From: an uncultured Bdellovibrionales bacterium
Lineage (GTDB): Bacteria > Bdellovibrionota > Bdellovibrionia > Bdellovibrionales > UBA1609
Direction: 5' to 3'
Length of the DNA stretch: 64,000 nt
Assembly (NCBI GenBank): GCA_903833275.1
Contig: CAILEP010000007.1
Coordinates: 79,529-143,528 of the forward strand
In this document: piece after piece, positions 55,004 to 63,975 of the stretch
Layout: every line of letters starts with the position of its first letter
Position numbering within the stretch: the stretch's first letter is position 1
Notes under the pieces: model-generated
Database searches by the model: none
The model's input: only the letters and a program-made list of their open reading frames with translations
Told to the model about the DNA's origin: nothing
Program-made: the position numbers and the translations under genes

Positions 55004-56140
55004 ATGAAAAGGGACTCTTATTTAGAGCAAATCAAATTTGGCTTTCGAAATCACCCGGTGGTCGCTCTTCTCGGCCCCAGGCAAGCTGGTAAGTCGACTT
55101 TGGCGCGGGCTTATAGGGCTATAACCAAGGGGGCCGTGCATTTCTTCGATTTAGAAGACCCCACTGATCTCGCTCGGCTCGAATCGCCTAACCTGGCCTT
55201 TAGCGACCTCAGCGGCTTAGTGATTATCGATGAAATTCAACGGCGGCCTGAGCTATTTTCAGCCCTTCGCGTTTTTGCGGATAAACGTAAATTGCGATTT
55301 TTAATTCTCGGCAGTGCCTCGCGCGACTTGATTCAGCAATCATCCGAGACGCTGGCTGGTCGCATTGCTTACATCGAGGTTCGGCCGTTTTCAGTTTTAG
55401 AAAAAACTGATTACAAAAGGCTTTGGGTGAGGGGTGGTTACCCACGAGCCTATTTGGCCAAAACTGAACTCGATGCCAAGTCGTGGCTACAGAATTACAC
55501 CACCACGTTTTTGGAGCGTGATATCCCCCAGCTTGGCGTGAACATCCCAGCGCAAACAATTCGTAAATTCTGGCTTATGCTCGCGCACTACCATGGCGGC
55601 ATTTTTAACGCAGCTGAGATTGGCCAGTCGATGGGGGCTTCGGGTCAGACGATGCGTCGGTATCTCGATCTACTATCGAATACTTTCATTGTACGAGAGT
55701 TGAAACCGTGGGTTGAAAATATCGACAAGCGGCAAGTTAAATCACCAAAGATATATTTTCGAGATTCTGGCATTTTTCATTTTTTACTCGGTCTTAATAA
55801 ATTTTCTGAGATTTCACTTCATCCGAAGCTAGGCTTATCGTGGGAGGGCTTTGCTCTCGAGCAGGTGACGGCACATTTTCAATTGACCAGTGACGAAGCC
55901 TATTTTTGGGCGACCCATGCCGAAGCTGAGCTCGATCTTTTTTGCAATAATATTGGCGGCAAGCGATTGGGTTTTGAGTTCAAATATACAGACCACCCCA
56001 AGGTCACCAAGTCGATGCAAATCGCCATCAAAGATTTAAAACTAAAGCATCTCTACGTAGTTTACCCCGGCAAAACTAATTTTAAACTCAGTGAGAAAAT
56101 CAGCGCAGTGGCCTTTGAAAACTTGCGAACTGGATTTTAA
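55004..56140 (+). CDS. AAA ATPase with C-terminal DUF4143 domain
   Basis: 378 residues from ATG 55004. Walker A LLGPRQAGKSTLARAY (about 27-42), Walker B LVIIDEIQRRPELF (about 79-92), a helical middle with an HTH-like segment, and a C-terminal DUF4143 nuclease-like domain with WEGFALEQV and AELDLF. This AAA_14/DUF4143 family is widespread in mobile and defence-associated regions, with no settled function. Single gene in the toxin-antitoxin island. Confidence 0.88.
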   Translation: MKRDSYLEQIKFGFRNHPVVALLGPRQAGKSTLARAYRAITKGAVHFFDLEDPTDLARLESPNLAFSDLSGLVIIDEIQRRPELFSALRVFADKRKLRFLILGSASRDLIQQSSETLAGRIAYIEVRPFSVLEKTDYKRLWVRGGYPRAYLAKTELDAKSWLQNYTTTFLERDIPQLGVNIPAQTIRKFWLMLAHYHGGIFNAAEIGQSMGASGQTMRRYLDLLSNTFIVRELKPWVENIDKRQVKSPKIYFRDSGIFHFLLGLNKFSEISLHPKLGLSWEGFALEQVTAHFQLTSDEAYFWATHAEAELDLFCNNIGGKRLGFEFKYTDHPKVTKSMQIAIKDLKLKHLYVVYPGKTNFKLSEKISAVAFENLRTGF

Positions 56141-56207
56141 TACAGGGCAGTTGATACATACTCCAACCTGCGCTGGTTTTGACACCAGAAAGATATAATA
56201 GAAAAAC

Positions 56208-56274
56208 GCTATTTACGTCGACAAGACCCAAGATAGTCTTATCGAGAACCACAGCTTGGGTGGTGCCACTTTTC
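56208..56274 (-). pseudogene. Decayed second copy of the AbrB-type antitoxin gene
   Basis: About 67 bp nearly identical to 51610-51676 (around 90 percent by eye). Translated on the minus strand it gives TQAVVLDKTILGLVDVNS, matching TQAVVLDKTILGLVDANS of the intact antitoxin. Both ends are missing. The two copies mark the outer limits of the island. Confidence 0.8.
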
Positions 56275-56388
56275 AATATCGCCGCTCAGAACTTCGTCGC
56301 CTCAGTATGAGAATTTTGACAAGAAAACCCAGTATTTTAGCTCTCATGAATAGCATGCGAATTGCATGACTAGAGATTAGGGGGATCA

Positions 56389-57291
56389 ATGAAACACACA
56401 ATGAGACACGCCATGAAAAGTACTATTTTGAGACGATTGGCTTTAGTCGTCGCCTCATATCTTTTGGCGGCCTGTGCACCCAGTTACAACCCTAGTTCCT
56501 ATTCTAGTAGCTCTACGACACCGGGGTTGAAAATATCTGCCCCAGCAGCAGTGGTCGCTTTGTCTGGGGCTTTGCAATTCACGGCTTCGGGTGGGGTGCC
56601 TCCTTATAGCTATTCAGTCTCTACCGCTAATGGCGGCACGATCTCAGCAACCGGTTTGTATTCAGCCCCAGCGGCTGCCATTTTGGCAACCGTCGTTGTT
56701 ACAGATGCTTCGAACTCTTCGGCCCTTTTTAATTTTACTGTTGAAAGTTTCTCAATGAGCGCGGCGACTTCGATCGTAAATGCGGGGGGCACCGTGCAGC
56801 TTACGGCAATCAATGGTATCGCCCCTTACGTCTATACGATTACGACGCCGGCCACGGGTGGCGGCAGTGTTTCAAGCACAGGCCTTTACACAGCGCCGAC
56901 GAGTGTTGCGGCACCCATAAATGTGCTTATCACGGCAATCGATGCCAATGGTGACAGCGCGACAAGTTCGATCACCGTTGACCCGCATGTGCCAGTTCTA
57001 TCTTGCACTGGTAACTACAATGCCAATCTGTCGACGGCCCCTTACGCTATGGCGATAACAGAGAATAGTGCGACGAATACATTTACTGGAGCATTTGCTG
57101 GCTCGGCAATAACAGGCACTTGTATCAACGGCACGATCACATTTCATTTTAACGCGGTACCATCTACAATTTATGCGGGCACCTATAAAGTGCAGGGCAC
57201 TGTTGTCGTAATGTCTGGCACCGCGACTTTCGCCACGCAGCCTTCACAATCTTGGGGTGCCACATCTTCGACTGCGGCGATTTACTATTGA
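56389..57291 (+). CDS. Lipoprotein with two Ig-like repeats
   Basis: 300 residues. Lipobox LLAAC (Cys near residue 29), a Ser/Thr linker, two Ig/cadherin-like repeats of about 80 residues (each ending in STGLYSAP or STGLYTAP), and a C-terminal beta domain with two Cys. Putative surface adhesion or structural protein. GGGGA upstream of the ATG. Its 3' end overlaps an upstream extension of the selU frame that I do not accept. Confidence 0.75.
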   Translation: MKHTMRHAMKSTILRRLALVVASYLLAACAPSYNPSSYSSSSTTPGLKISAPAAVVALSGALQFTASGGVPPYSYSVSTANGGTISATGLYSAPAAAILATVVVTDASNSSALFNFTVESFSMSAATSIVNAGGTVQLTAINGIAPYVYTITTPATGGGSVSSTGLYTAPTSVAAPINVLITAIDANGDSATSSITVDPHVPVLSCTGNYNANLSTAPYAMAITENSATNTFTGAFAGSAITGTCINGTITFHFNAVPSTIYAGTYKVQGTVVVMSGTATFATQPSQSWGATSSTAAIYY

Positions 57292-57415
57292 GCTGACAAA
57301 AGATTTGATGATTTACGGCGAAAAACCCAAAACCTTCGCCAGCAGAGAACCTCTAATAACCCATACCGGCTTTGCCTCTGGCCAGGTTGCCGCTCTCTGT
57401 GCTATTCAATTCTCA

Positions 57416-58561
57416 ATGTCTGAAGAATCGAAAATAATTTCAGCGGCAACTGCACTGAGCGAGCTAATGCAAAGGCCCGTGCAAACGCGCGCGGTCGATG
57501 TGCGCTCGGCGGGTGAATTCGCCCAAGGTTCGATTTTGGGGTTTATCAGCGCCCCCATTCTGACCGATTCTGAACGTCACGAAGTGGGCCTTTGTTACAA
57601 AGAAAAGGGCCAAGCGGCCGCCGTTGAGCTCGGCTATCAATTGACACGCGCTGATCGCGACGCACGGGTGCAGAAGTGGGTGGCAGCGCTTTCAGGGGCC
57701 GAGACCCCGATTGTCACTTGTTGGCGCGGTGGTTTGCGATCAGAAATTGCAGCAGACTGGATTCGTCAGGCCGGCCAACCCGTTTTTCGAGTCGAGGGGG
57801 GTTACAAAGCTCTTCGCCAAGAACTTGTTAAAGCTTTTGAAAGCTTGCCAGAATTTTTTGTGCTTGCGGGGCCAACCGGTGCTGGTAAGACGACGCTGCT
57901 AAATGAAATTTCGACCCCGAAAGTAGATTTAGAAAAATTAGCCAATCACAGAGGCAGTGCGTTCGGCGGCTTTGCCGATTCGCCTCAGCCGCGCCAGGCG
58001 AGTTTTGAAAATTCTGTGGCCTTCAAGCTGAATGAACTTGCGGCAGGCCTCAAGGCGGGGCGCGCAGTTTTAGTTGAAGACGAGAGCGCTAATATCGGCT
58101 CGGTCAAATTGCCGGCTCAGCTCAAAGAAAAGATGAGTTTAAGCCCGGTTATTAAACTCAATGTTTCGGTCGAAGAGCGGGCGCGAAATATTTGCGAAGA
58201 GTACGTAGGTCGACCGCTTAGAGAGGGTCTGGCTAGCGAGAGGCTTTTCGAAATGTACGATCGCTCGCTGCTGAAAATTCAAAGTAAATTGGGTGGCGCG
58301 CAAACACAGATCATTCGCGCGCAATTGAAAGACGCATTTTCTGGCGAAGCCGCTGCCCCTGCCGCTGCTGACGCGGCCTCTGTCGTTGTCGCTGCCGCAA
58401 ACATCAATGGGCCCGACGCGCACCTGATTTGGATCACCAGCTTGCTAGTTAATTATTACGACAAATTATACCAATACAGTTTTAACAAACACTCGCGAAA
58501 AATTATTTTTGAAGGGGATCACCAATCATGCAAAACTTGGATACAAAATCAATACGCCTAA
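57416..58561 (+). CDS. mnmH: tRNA 2-selenouridine synthase
   Basis: 381 residues from ATG 57416. N-terminal rhodanese domain (about 20-140; AVDVRSAGEF and the active Cys in TCWRGGLRSE), then a P-loop domain (GPTGAGKTTLL, about 152-162) and helical C-terminus. Replaces sulfur by selenium at U34 of certain tRNAs through a geranylated intermediate. Also called SelU/YbbB. Overlaps selD by 34 bases. The last 70 residues before the end are Ala-rich and less conserved. Confidence 0.93.
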   Translation: MSEESKIISAATALSELMQRPVQTRAVDVRSAGEFAQGSILGFISAPILTDSERHEVGLCYKEKGQAAAVELGYQLTRADRDARVQKWVAALSGAETPIVTCWRGGLRSEIAADWIRQAGQPVFRVEGGYKALRQELVKAFESLPEFFVLAGPTGAGKTTLLNEISTPKVDLEKLANHRGSAFGGFADSPQPRQASFENSVAFKLNELAAGLKAGRAVLVEDESANIGSVKLPAQLKEKMSLSPVIKLNVSVEERARNICEEYVGRPLREGLASERLFEMYDRSLLKIQSKLGGAQTQIIRAQLKDAFSGEAAAPAAADAASVVVAAANINGPDAHLIWITSLLVNYYDKLYQYSFNKHSRKIIFEGDHQSCKTWIQNQYA

Positions 58562-59637
58562 CTGAGACCGTAAAAAAGGGTGGCTGTGCGGCGAAGTTGC
58601 CGGCGGGCGAATTGAGAGCAATTTTGGCCAAGCTCACCCTGCAGCGGCCAGCCAATTTAACCGTCGGCACCGAGCATATGGATGACGCCTGTCTCTGGAG
58701 TCTTGGCAATGGCCAGAGCTTGGTGCAGACGCTCGATTTTTTTACTCCGATAGTTGATGATATCAAAGATTTTGGCGCCATCGCCGCCGCAAATGCGTTG
58801 AGTGATGTGTATGCCATGGGGGGTAGCCCGAAAATTGCGCTCAGCATTTTGGCTTACCCGACGCAAACTCTGCCGACCGAGTTGATTGGCCCGCTGCTTG
58901 AGGGTGCCCTCGAAAAAATTCACGAGGCCGGCGCGTGTATGGCGGGCGGGCACACAATTGACGACGACACTTTGAAGTTTGGTTTATCGGTAACCGGTTT
59001 TGTAGAGACCGAAAAGGCTTGGGCAAATTCGGGCGCGCGACCGGGTGATGTTTTGATTTTAACTAAGGCCCTAGGCACTGGCACGTTGACCTCGGCCCTC
59101 AAGAAACGTGAGGCCGAACAATCGTGGGTTGATGGCGCCATCGCGAGCATGAAACAGCTTAACAATGCCCCCGAGTTGCTTGTCGGCGAAACCATACATG
59201 CGGCAACAGACATCACGGGCTTCGGTTTAGCCGGGCACGCCGTGCAAATGGCGCGCGCGAGCAATGTGCAGTTTAAAATAAATTCGGCCGCGCTGCCCTG
59301 GCTTGAGGGCGCCCGCCAAACCCTGGCGAAAGAAGTATTAAATCGCGCCCATCGCACGAACTTTGAGTATGTAAAGAGCGAAGTCGATTTCGGTGCGCTT
59401 TCGCCTGAAGTTCGTTGGCTAACTGTCGACCCACAAACATCGGGCGGGCTGTTGCTGTCGGTACCGGCTGAATCGAGCGCCAGAATATTGAATAAAATTT
59501 TAACGAAATTTAAGCAGGCCGCAATAATCGGCGTGGTCGAGAAGGCCGGCGTATCGGGCGGCCAGGCCACCGCGGCAGGCAGCGAAGCGACTGCAACGGG
59601 CAACGAAGTTACCGGCGCTCGAATTATTTTTAACTAG
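58528..59637 (+). CDS. selD: Selenophosphate synthase
   Basis: 369 residues: N-terminal KGGCAAKLP with the active Cys (about residue 20), ATP-binding Asp region (MDDACLWSLGNG, TLDFFTPIVDD), GGHTIDDDTLKFGLSVTG, and the AIRS C-terminal domain. Makes selenophosphate from selenide and ATP. With mnmH it forms a selenium-for-tRNA pair. selA and selB are not in the window. An odd Ala/Thr/Gly tail (last 20 residues) precedes the stop. AAGGGG lies before the ATG. Confidence 0.95.
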   Translation: MQNLDTKSIRLTETVKKGGCAAKLPAGELRAILAKLTLQRPANLTVGTEHMDDACLWSLGNGQSLVQTLDFFTPIVDDIKDFGAIAAANALSDVYAMGGSPKIALSILAYPTQTLPTELIGPLLEGALEKIHEAGACMAGGHTIDDDTLKFGLSVTGFVETEKAWANSGARPGDVLILTKALGTGTLTSALKKREAEQSWVDGAIASMKQLNNAPELLVGETIHAATDITGFGLAGHAVQMARASNVQFKINSAALPWLEGARQTLAKEVLNRAHRTNFEYVKSEVDFGALSPEVRWLTVDPQTSGGLLLSVPAESSARILNKILTKFKQAAIIGVVEKAGVSGGQATAAGSEATATGNEVTGARIIFN

Positions 59638-60020
59638 AAACTCGGTTCTGAAACTTTGCACTGGCCCCAGACTTCTTTCAGGTAGGGCATCTGATTATTG
59701 ATAATTTCGCTATCACCGCTTGCGGTGGCGTTTTTGTAGACGATCAATTCAATTTTATTTTCGGCAGATTCTTTCGAGATCCAGGCATGGATTTTTTGCG
59801 GCTCTGTGGCCGCGACGAGAGTCAGCGATTCTTCGTGGGGCGGTGCCCCCGACATCGAAATTTTAGCGCGGGGTGAGAGGTGAAAGGCATCGTACTGGTC
59901 GAACTCAAGAGCGGCCATAGGCGCGCCGTAATAGCTGTAAGAGCATGAGTAGTGCGTGTTTGGGTTCGCGTGTAGTAATTGCGGGATCGAGATTAAAACG
60001 AGTGTGATTAATTTTTTCAT
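59634..60020 (-). CDS. Small secreted protein of unknown function
   Basis: 128 residues: clear signal peptide (about 1-18, cut after LLHA), two Cys (YSCSYS and GQCKV) for a probable disulfide, and a beta-rich mature part. No family recognised. Convergent with selD, overlapping its last 4 bases. Confidence 0.65.
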   Translation of the reverse strand: MKKLITLVLISIPQLLHANPNTHYSCSYSYYGAPMAALEFDQYDAFHLSPRAKISMSGAPPHEESLTLVAATEPQKIHAWISKESAENKIELIVYKNATASGDSEIINNQMPYLKEVWGQCKVSEPSF

Positions 60021-60083
60021 TTGCTCCTACAATGTTTCTCAAGTGGCCCTTCGACGCTTTTTCAATGTGCCTTCAAGGCCCGA

Positions 60084-60950
60084 TCACAATACCGGCAAAA
60101 TGCATTTTACAATGGTATCGGATTTTACCAATTTCTTGCCATCTTTTTTGGCGCGTTCGTTGCTGAGATCGGGGTGTTCGGCCTTCACCTTGGTGGCCAA
60201 ATCTGAAAGCGCCATGCCTTCAACCGAATCGTACCAGATTTTTCGAAGGCCGAGACTTTTTGCGGCGCCCCATTGGGCATCGTAAAAATCATACTCGATA
60301 TAAAGCGTGTCGTGATTGGGCAGCTCTTTTAAATAAATAAAGCCATCGCTGGCGATGAGATTTGTTTTGGCCTTTAACTGGTAGCGATAAAGTTTTTCGG
60401 TGTCATTGAGCCACGCGAATTTGTAGATCATTTCGTAGGTGACGTTGTCGACAAAGGGGATGGGCATCTCTTGCTCCCAATAAGAAATGACTTTGTCGCC
60501 ATCGCGATTTTCAACGTGAATATCTTTGTAGCCCGGAAAGAGCTCTTTATAGTGATCAATATCATCCATAATGGCGGCAATCGCTTTTGCACTGGCATGG
60601 ATCACCATCTCTTGGCGGGCGCCAATATAATACTTGTTATCTTTGAGGCCGAGGCACTCGAGAACGATATCTTCTTTTGCTGGGCCCGACGTTGAGACAA
60701 GAGCCGGGCTTGGTGTGGCCGCACGACTTTTCTCAATCAAGGCATTCAGCTGCGGAGTATAGGGGCTGTCGACCCCACCAAGCGAGTTATCCGCCAAAAT
60801 AGCCGGCGTGGGGGCGCCGGGTGCCTTACTGATGGTAGGCGCCTTCGAAGCTCCCGGCTTTGTCGCGGCCTGTGCTTTTGGGTAAACGAAGGCCAGGGGC
60901 AACGCGAGTGCTAGGCAGTAACTGATTGTTTTTGCTAAAATATTTGTCAT
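60084..60950 (-). CDS. Secreted START/polyketide-cyclase-like (SRPBCC) protein
   Basis: 288 residues. Signal peptide (about 1-28, cut after AQA), an Ala/Pro/Lys linker (about 30-95), then a SRPBCC helix-grip domain (about 105-265) with MDDIDHYKELFPGYKDIHVENRDGD. Such domains bind hydrophobic ligands. A periplasmic or outer-membrane ligand carrier is possible. No partner gene adjacent. Confidence 0.75.
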   Translation of the reverse strand: MTNILAKTISYCLALALPLAFVYPKAQAATKPGASKAPTISKAPGAPTPAILADNSLGGVDSPYTPQLNALIEKSRAATPSPALVSTSGPAKEDIVLECLGLKDNKYYIGARQEMVIHASAKAIAAIMDDIDHYKELFPGYKDIHVENRDGDKVISYWEQEMPIPFVDNVTYEMIYKFAWLNDTEKLYRYQLKAKTNLIASDGFIYLKELPNHDTLYIEYDFYDAQWGAAKSLGLRKIWYDSVEGMALSDLATKVKAEHPDLSNERAKKDGKKLVKSDTIVKCILPVL

Positions 60951-61078
60951 GGGCTAATTAACATACAATTTAGGGGTCGATGTCACTTCAGCCTGACATC
61001 TTTGCCGCGCTGTGTTATTATGCCTGCTACCGAATATTTGAGACTGCCGAATAATTTAGGCTTCTAGGTGAATTAGAC

Positions 61079-62218
61079 GTGTCTACAGTAGTTTACGATT
61101 CAAACCCCCAATCTCGAAATGCCGTTTCAACGTTGCTGTCGGCGGCTGGCCAAAAGAATGTCATGGTCACCGGTAATTCGGCGCGTTTTCTTCATTTGTT
61201 AAAAGAACAAGCTGGCGGCTTGCAGATGATCGTTTTGAGTTCGCGACCGGGCGAAGAAACGGCCGTGCGACTGACTCAAGCTATTGGTGAAATGGCCGCT
61301 TTGGCGGCTGTGCCAGTTTTGTATCTCACGGATTCGCATTCGGTGGCGAGCCCCCGGCGCGATGGTCTTTCAAAAAATGTTATGCGCGTTGATCAATTTT
61401 TAGTGCGCCCGTTTGGTCTCGAGAAGCTTAAAAAAGCTCTCGATGCGGCCCATGTTGCGCGCGCTCGTTCGCGCGATGTGATTGTGATGTTTACTGAAGC
61501 GCCAGATGCCGTGTTGCACGAGACGCTTTTCGAATTTGATTCAGAGTTTCATTGGCGCGAAGTGGTGTTTGTATCAAACGCGCTCGAGTTGGCCAGCAAA
61601 ATAAAAATTCTGGGTTGGCGCGTAGGCGCGGTTTTTATCGACCCGAATTGCAAAAGCAAAAGTTTGAGAAATGCGGTGGGGGCACTTCGTCGGTCGCCCA
61701 TTGGAGCCCAGACGCTTTTCGTTTTGTTAGGTAATACTTCTATTGAGACTTTTTTATTTCGAGATTTGTGTGAATTGTTTTTAGCAAAATTGTCAAAAGA
61801 GAGCTTTTGGTCGCCGGCCGATTGGTTTCAAGTTTTACAGATAACATCAACGCGGCTTCTTAATAATGAGCCCTCTCGACGTGCCACGGTTCAGGCTCGA
61901 AATCTTATTCGAATTCATGAAATGAAATTGGCTAAGGTTGTGGTTGCAGAGGCGCTTGAGAAAGACCCAAATCGTTTCGAACTTCTCGAGCTTATGGGGC
62001 GTATCGAAGAGAACTCCAAGAGGTTAGATCGTGCCGTTGTACATTATCAAAAAGCCATCGCGATCAACCCATGTGCGCCGTATTCTTATTTGCGATTGTT
62101 AGCTACGTTGCAGGGGCCGCTTGAGCGCGAGCAAATCTTAGAAAAGAGCGAGAGTTTCTGCCCGCAACACCCACAGTTGCAAGATAAGATGCGCCAGAGC
62201 CGTGAGGCGCAATTGTGA
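61079..62218 (+). CDS. Degenerate receiver domain plus TPR protein
   Basis: 379 residues from GTG 61079. Residues 1-130 have a receiver-like fold (VVYDSNPQSRNAVSTLL, MIVLSS, VLYLTDSHSV, LVRPFGLEKLKKAL), but Ser replaces the phospho-Asp and Arg the conserved Lys, so it is probably not phosphorylated. A second similar fold follows (about 135-240). Residues about 270-379 are TPR repeats (AVVHYQKAIAINP). A signalling or scaffold protein. Its stop overlaps the next start (GTGA). Confidence 0.75.
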   Translation: MSTVVYDSNPQSRNAVSTLLSAAGQKNVMVTGNSARFLHLLKEQAGGLQMIVLSSRPGEETAVRLTQAIGEMAALAAVPVLYLTDSHSVASPRRDGLSKNVMRVDQFLVRPFGLEKLKKALDAAHVARARSRDVIVMFTEAPDAVLHETLFEFDSEFHWREVVFVSNALELASKIKILGWRVGAVFIDPNCKSKSLRNAVGALRRSPIGAQTLFVLLGNTSIETFLFRDLCELFLAKLSKESFWSPADWFQVLQITSTRLLNNEPSRRATVQARNLIRIHEMKLAKVVVAEALEKDPNRFELLELMGRIEENSKRLDRAVVHYQKAIAINPCAPYSYLRLLATLQGPLEREQILEKSESFCPQHPQLQDKMRQSREAQL

Positions 62219-63975
62219 CCGGATTTAAGATAGATGCGCCGAATCTGGATGCAAAAGCGCCATCGGCCGAGACCTCGCCGAATGATGTGAGAGGCCTCAC
62301 CTTTAAGTATGGTTCAAATACAAATTCGTACGTCACACTCAATCGCGGTTTTCAGCACTTTGAATTTGTCGCAAATGGTGAGCTGGGTGTCGTCGCTTAT
62401 GTCGATACGTCGGTGGCGTGGGTGGGGGCTGCTGAGCCGTTCGTAACTGCAGCTTCGCAACTCGAAGGGCTGAGGCAATTTGCCGCTGCGGCAAAGAAAA
62501 TAGGCAAAGAGGCCGTTATTTTACCGGTGAACCCAGGTCTCGCTCTCGAGGCGCGCGCCCAGGGTTTTGATGTTTTTGAAGTGGGCCGTGAGCCCTGGCT
62601 TCAAATGGGTGACGCCCGCTACAAGTCTGATTTTTTGCAAGCTGTACCGGCGGCTAAACAATTGAAGAGCAAAGGTGCCAATGTCGAAGAGTTTGCTCCG
62701 AGCGAAATTCAGGCAGATGACCATGCGGAGCTAAAGCAAATCGGCCAACGTTGGTTAGATGATCAAAAATCAGAGCCGTTGGGTTTTTTGAACAGACTTG
62801 ACCCTTGGGCGCAGATGCATGGCAAAAAATATTTTCGTCTTAAGTTCGAAGGTCAACAGGTGGCTTTTTTAGCGGCAGTGCCAATACCGGCAAAGGGCGC
62901 TTGGTACCTCGTTGATCTTATTCGCGACCCCGAGGCACCGGTGGGGTCTACTGAGCTTTTGGTTATTGAGGCGACGGATATATTGACTCGTCAGGGGGCG
63001 AGCGAAGTCACCCTGGGGATGTCGCCGATGGTGCCGGTGGATGCCGAAGAATTTCAGCATCATCAGCGCGCCTATTCGATAATGAGTTACATTTTTAATA
63101 ATAGTCAGTCGTTCTACGGCTTCAAATCGCTATTTACCTATAAAGAAAAATTTAACCCGCAACGCTGGGGCGCCGTTTATCTGATCGCGCTGACCGGGGC
63201 CCTCAATTGGCGAATGCTTTATGGTTTGTTCTTGGCGCATTACCCGATGGGGTTGCTCGCGACGGCCGTGAGATCTGTGCATCGTAGTTTGCGGCAGATT
63301 CAGTTTTCAGAATTGGTGACCCGGCCCTTTGCTGAGCGGGCGGTGTTGCGCTCGGTGCCCACAGGGTTTTTGCAGATTCTTGCGCGCATGCCCGCGACCC
63401 TCTCGATTATTTTTATTAACAATCTGTTTTATATTTTAACCACCGATAAATTCGGCGAGATTCGTCGTAGTGTTTATTTAAAATACGGTTATTCTTGGGC
63501 TCAATTGGTCGGGTCGGCCTCGTTGTTTAATAAGGCTTTGCTTTTTGTGATGCCGGCGGTGTTGCATTCGCATCCGTTTCAGTTTTTGTTTAATTCAGTG
63601 GTGATGTTGCTGTTTGTTGGCCTGATCGAAGTGGTAATGGGCACGACTTATATGACGACGTTCTATGTTGTAGGCGCGGTGGTCTCAAATTTGATTACCA
63701 CTGTAGTGATTGCGCCGATTCTCTATGTTGTCGGGATGTTTTCAAGTGGCGGGGCGCTCGAGTATTTTTTGAGAAGCCCCGACGTGGGTTGCTCTCTGGG
63801 TGTGCTTAGCTGTGTGGGTGCCTTTATTTATCTATCGAAATATCGCAATGCTGGGGCCGTCCTAGTGGCCGTAACCTCAGTTGCTGGCGCTCTCATCACC
63901 GGCGAGATCATGTTCTTCAATCATGCAACGGCAGCCCTAGTGGGATACGCCCTCGCCAGTCGGTTATTCCGATAA
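62215..63975 (+). CDS. DUF2156 protein with rhomboid-like C-terminal membrane domain
   Basis: 586 residues. Residues about 20-330 are a DUF2156 (aminoacyl-phosphatidylglycerol synthase C-terminal, GNAT-like) domain: WVGAAEPFVTAASQLEGLRQFAAAAK, LGFLNRLDPW and GASEVTLGMSP. Residues about 390-586 hold about six membrane helices. FLFNSVVMLLFVGLIEVVMG, then VGCSLGVLSCVGA with Ser527, and NHATAALVGY with His570 match the order of rhomboid protease motifs (GxSx and late His). DUF2156 is normally C-terminal to an MprF membrane part, so this order is unusual. GTG start, coupled to the preceding gene. Confidence 0.8.
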   Translation: MTGFKIDAPNLDAKAPSAETSPNDVRGLTFKYGSNTNSYVTLNRGFQHFEFVANGELGVVAYVDTSVAWVGAAEPFVTAASQLEGLRQFAAAAKKIGKEAVILPVNPGLALEARAQGFDVFEVGREPWLQMGDARYKSDFLQAVPAAKQLKSKGANVEEFAPSEIQADDHAELKQIGQRWLDDQKSEPLGFLNRLDPWAQMHGKKYFRLKFEGQQVAFLAAVPIPAKGAWYLVDLIRDPEAPVGSTELLVIEATDILTRQGASEVTLGMSPMVPVDAEEFQHHQRAYSIMSYIFNNSQSFYGFKSLFTYKEKFNPQRWGAVYLIALTGALNWRMLYGLFLAHYPMGLLATAVRSVHRSLRQIQFSELVTRPFAERAVLRSVPTGFLQILARMPATLSIIFINNLFYILTTDKFGEIRRSVYLKYGYSWAQLVGSASLFNKALLFVMPAVLHSHPFQFLFNSVVMLLFVGLIEVVMGTTYMTTFYVVGAVVSNLITTVVIAPILYVVGMFSSGGALEYFLRSPDVGCSLGVLSCVGAFIYLSKYRNAGAVLVAVTSVAGALITGEIMFFNHATAALVGYALASRLFR

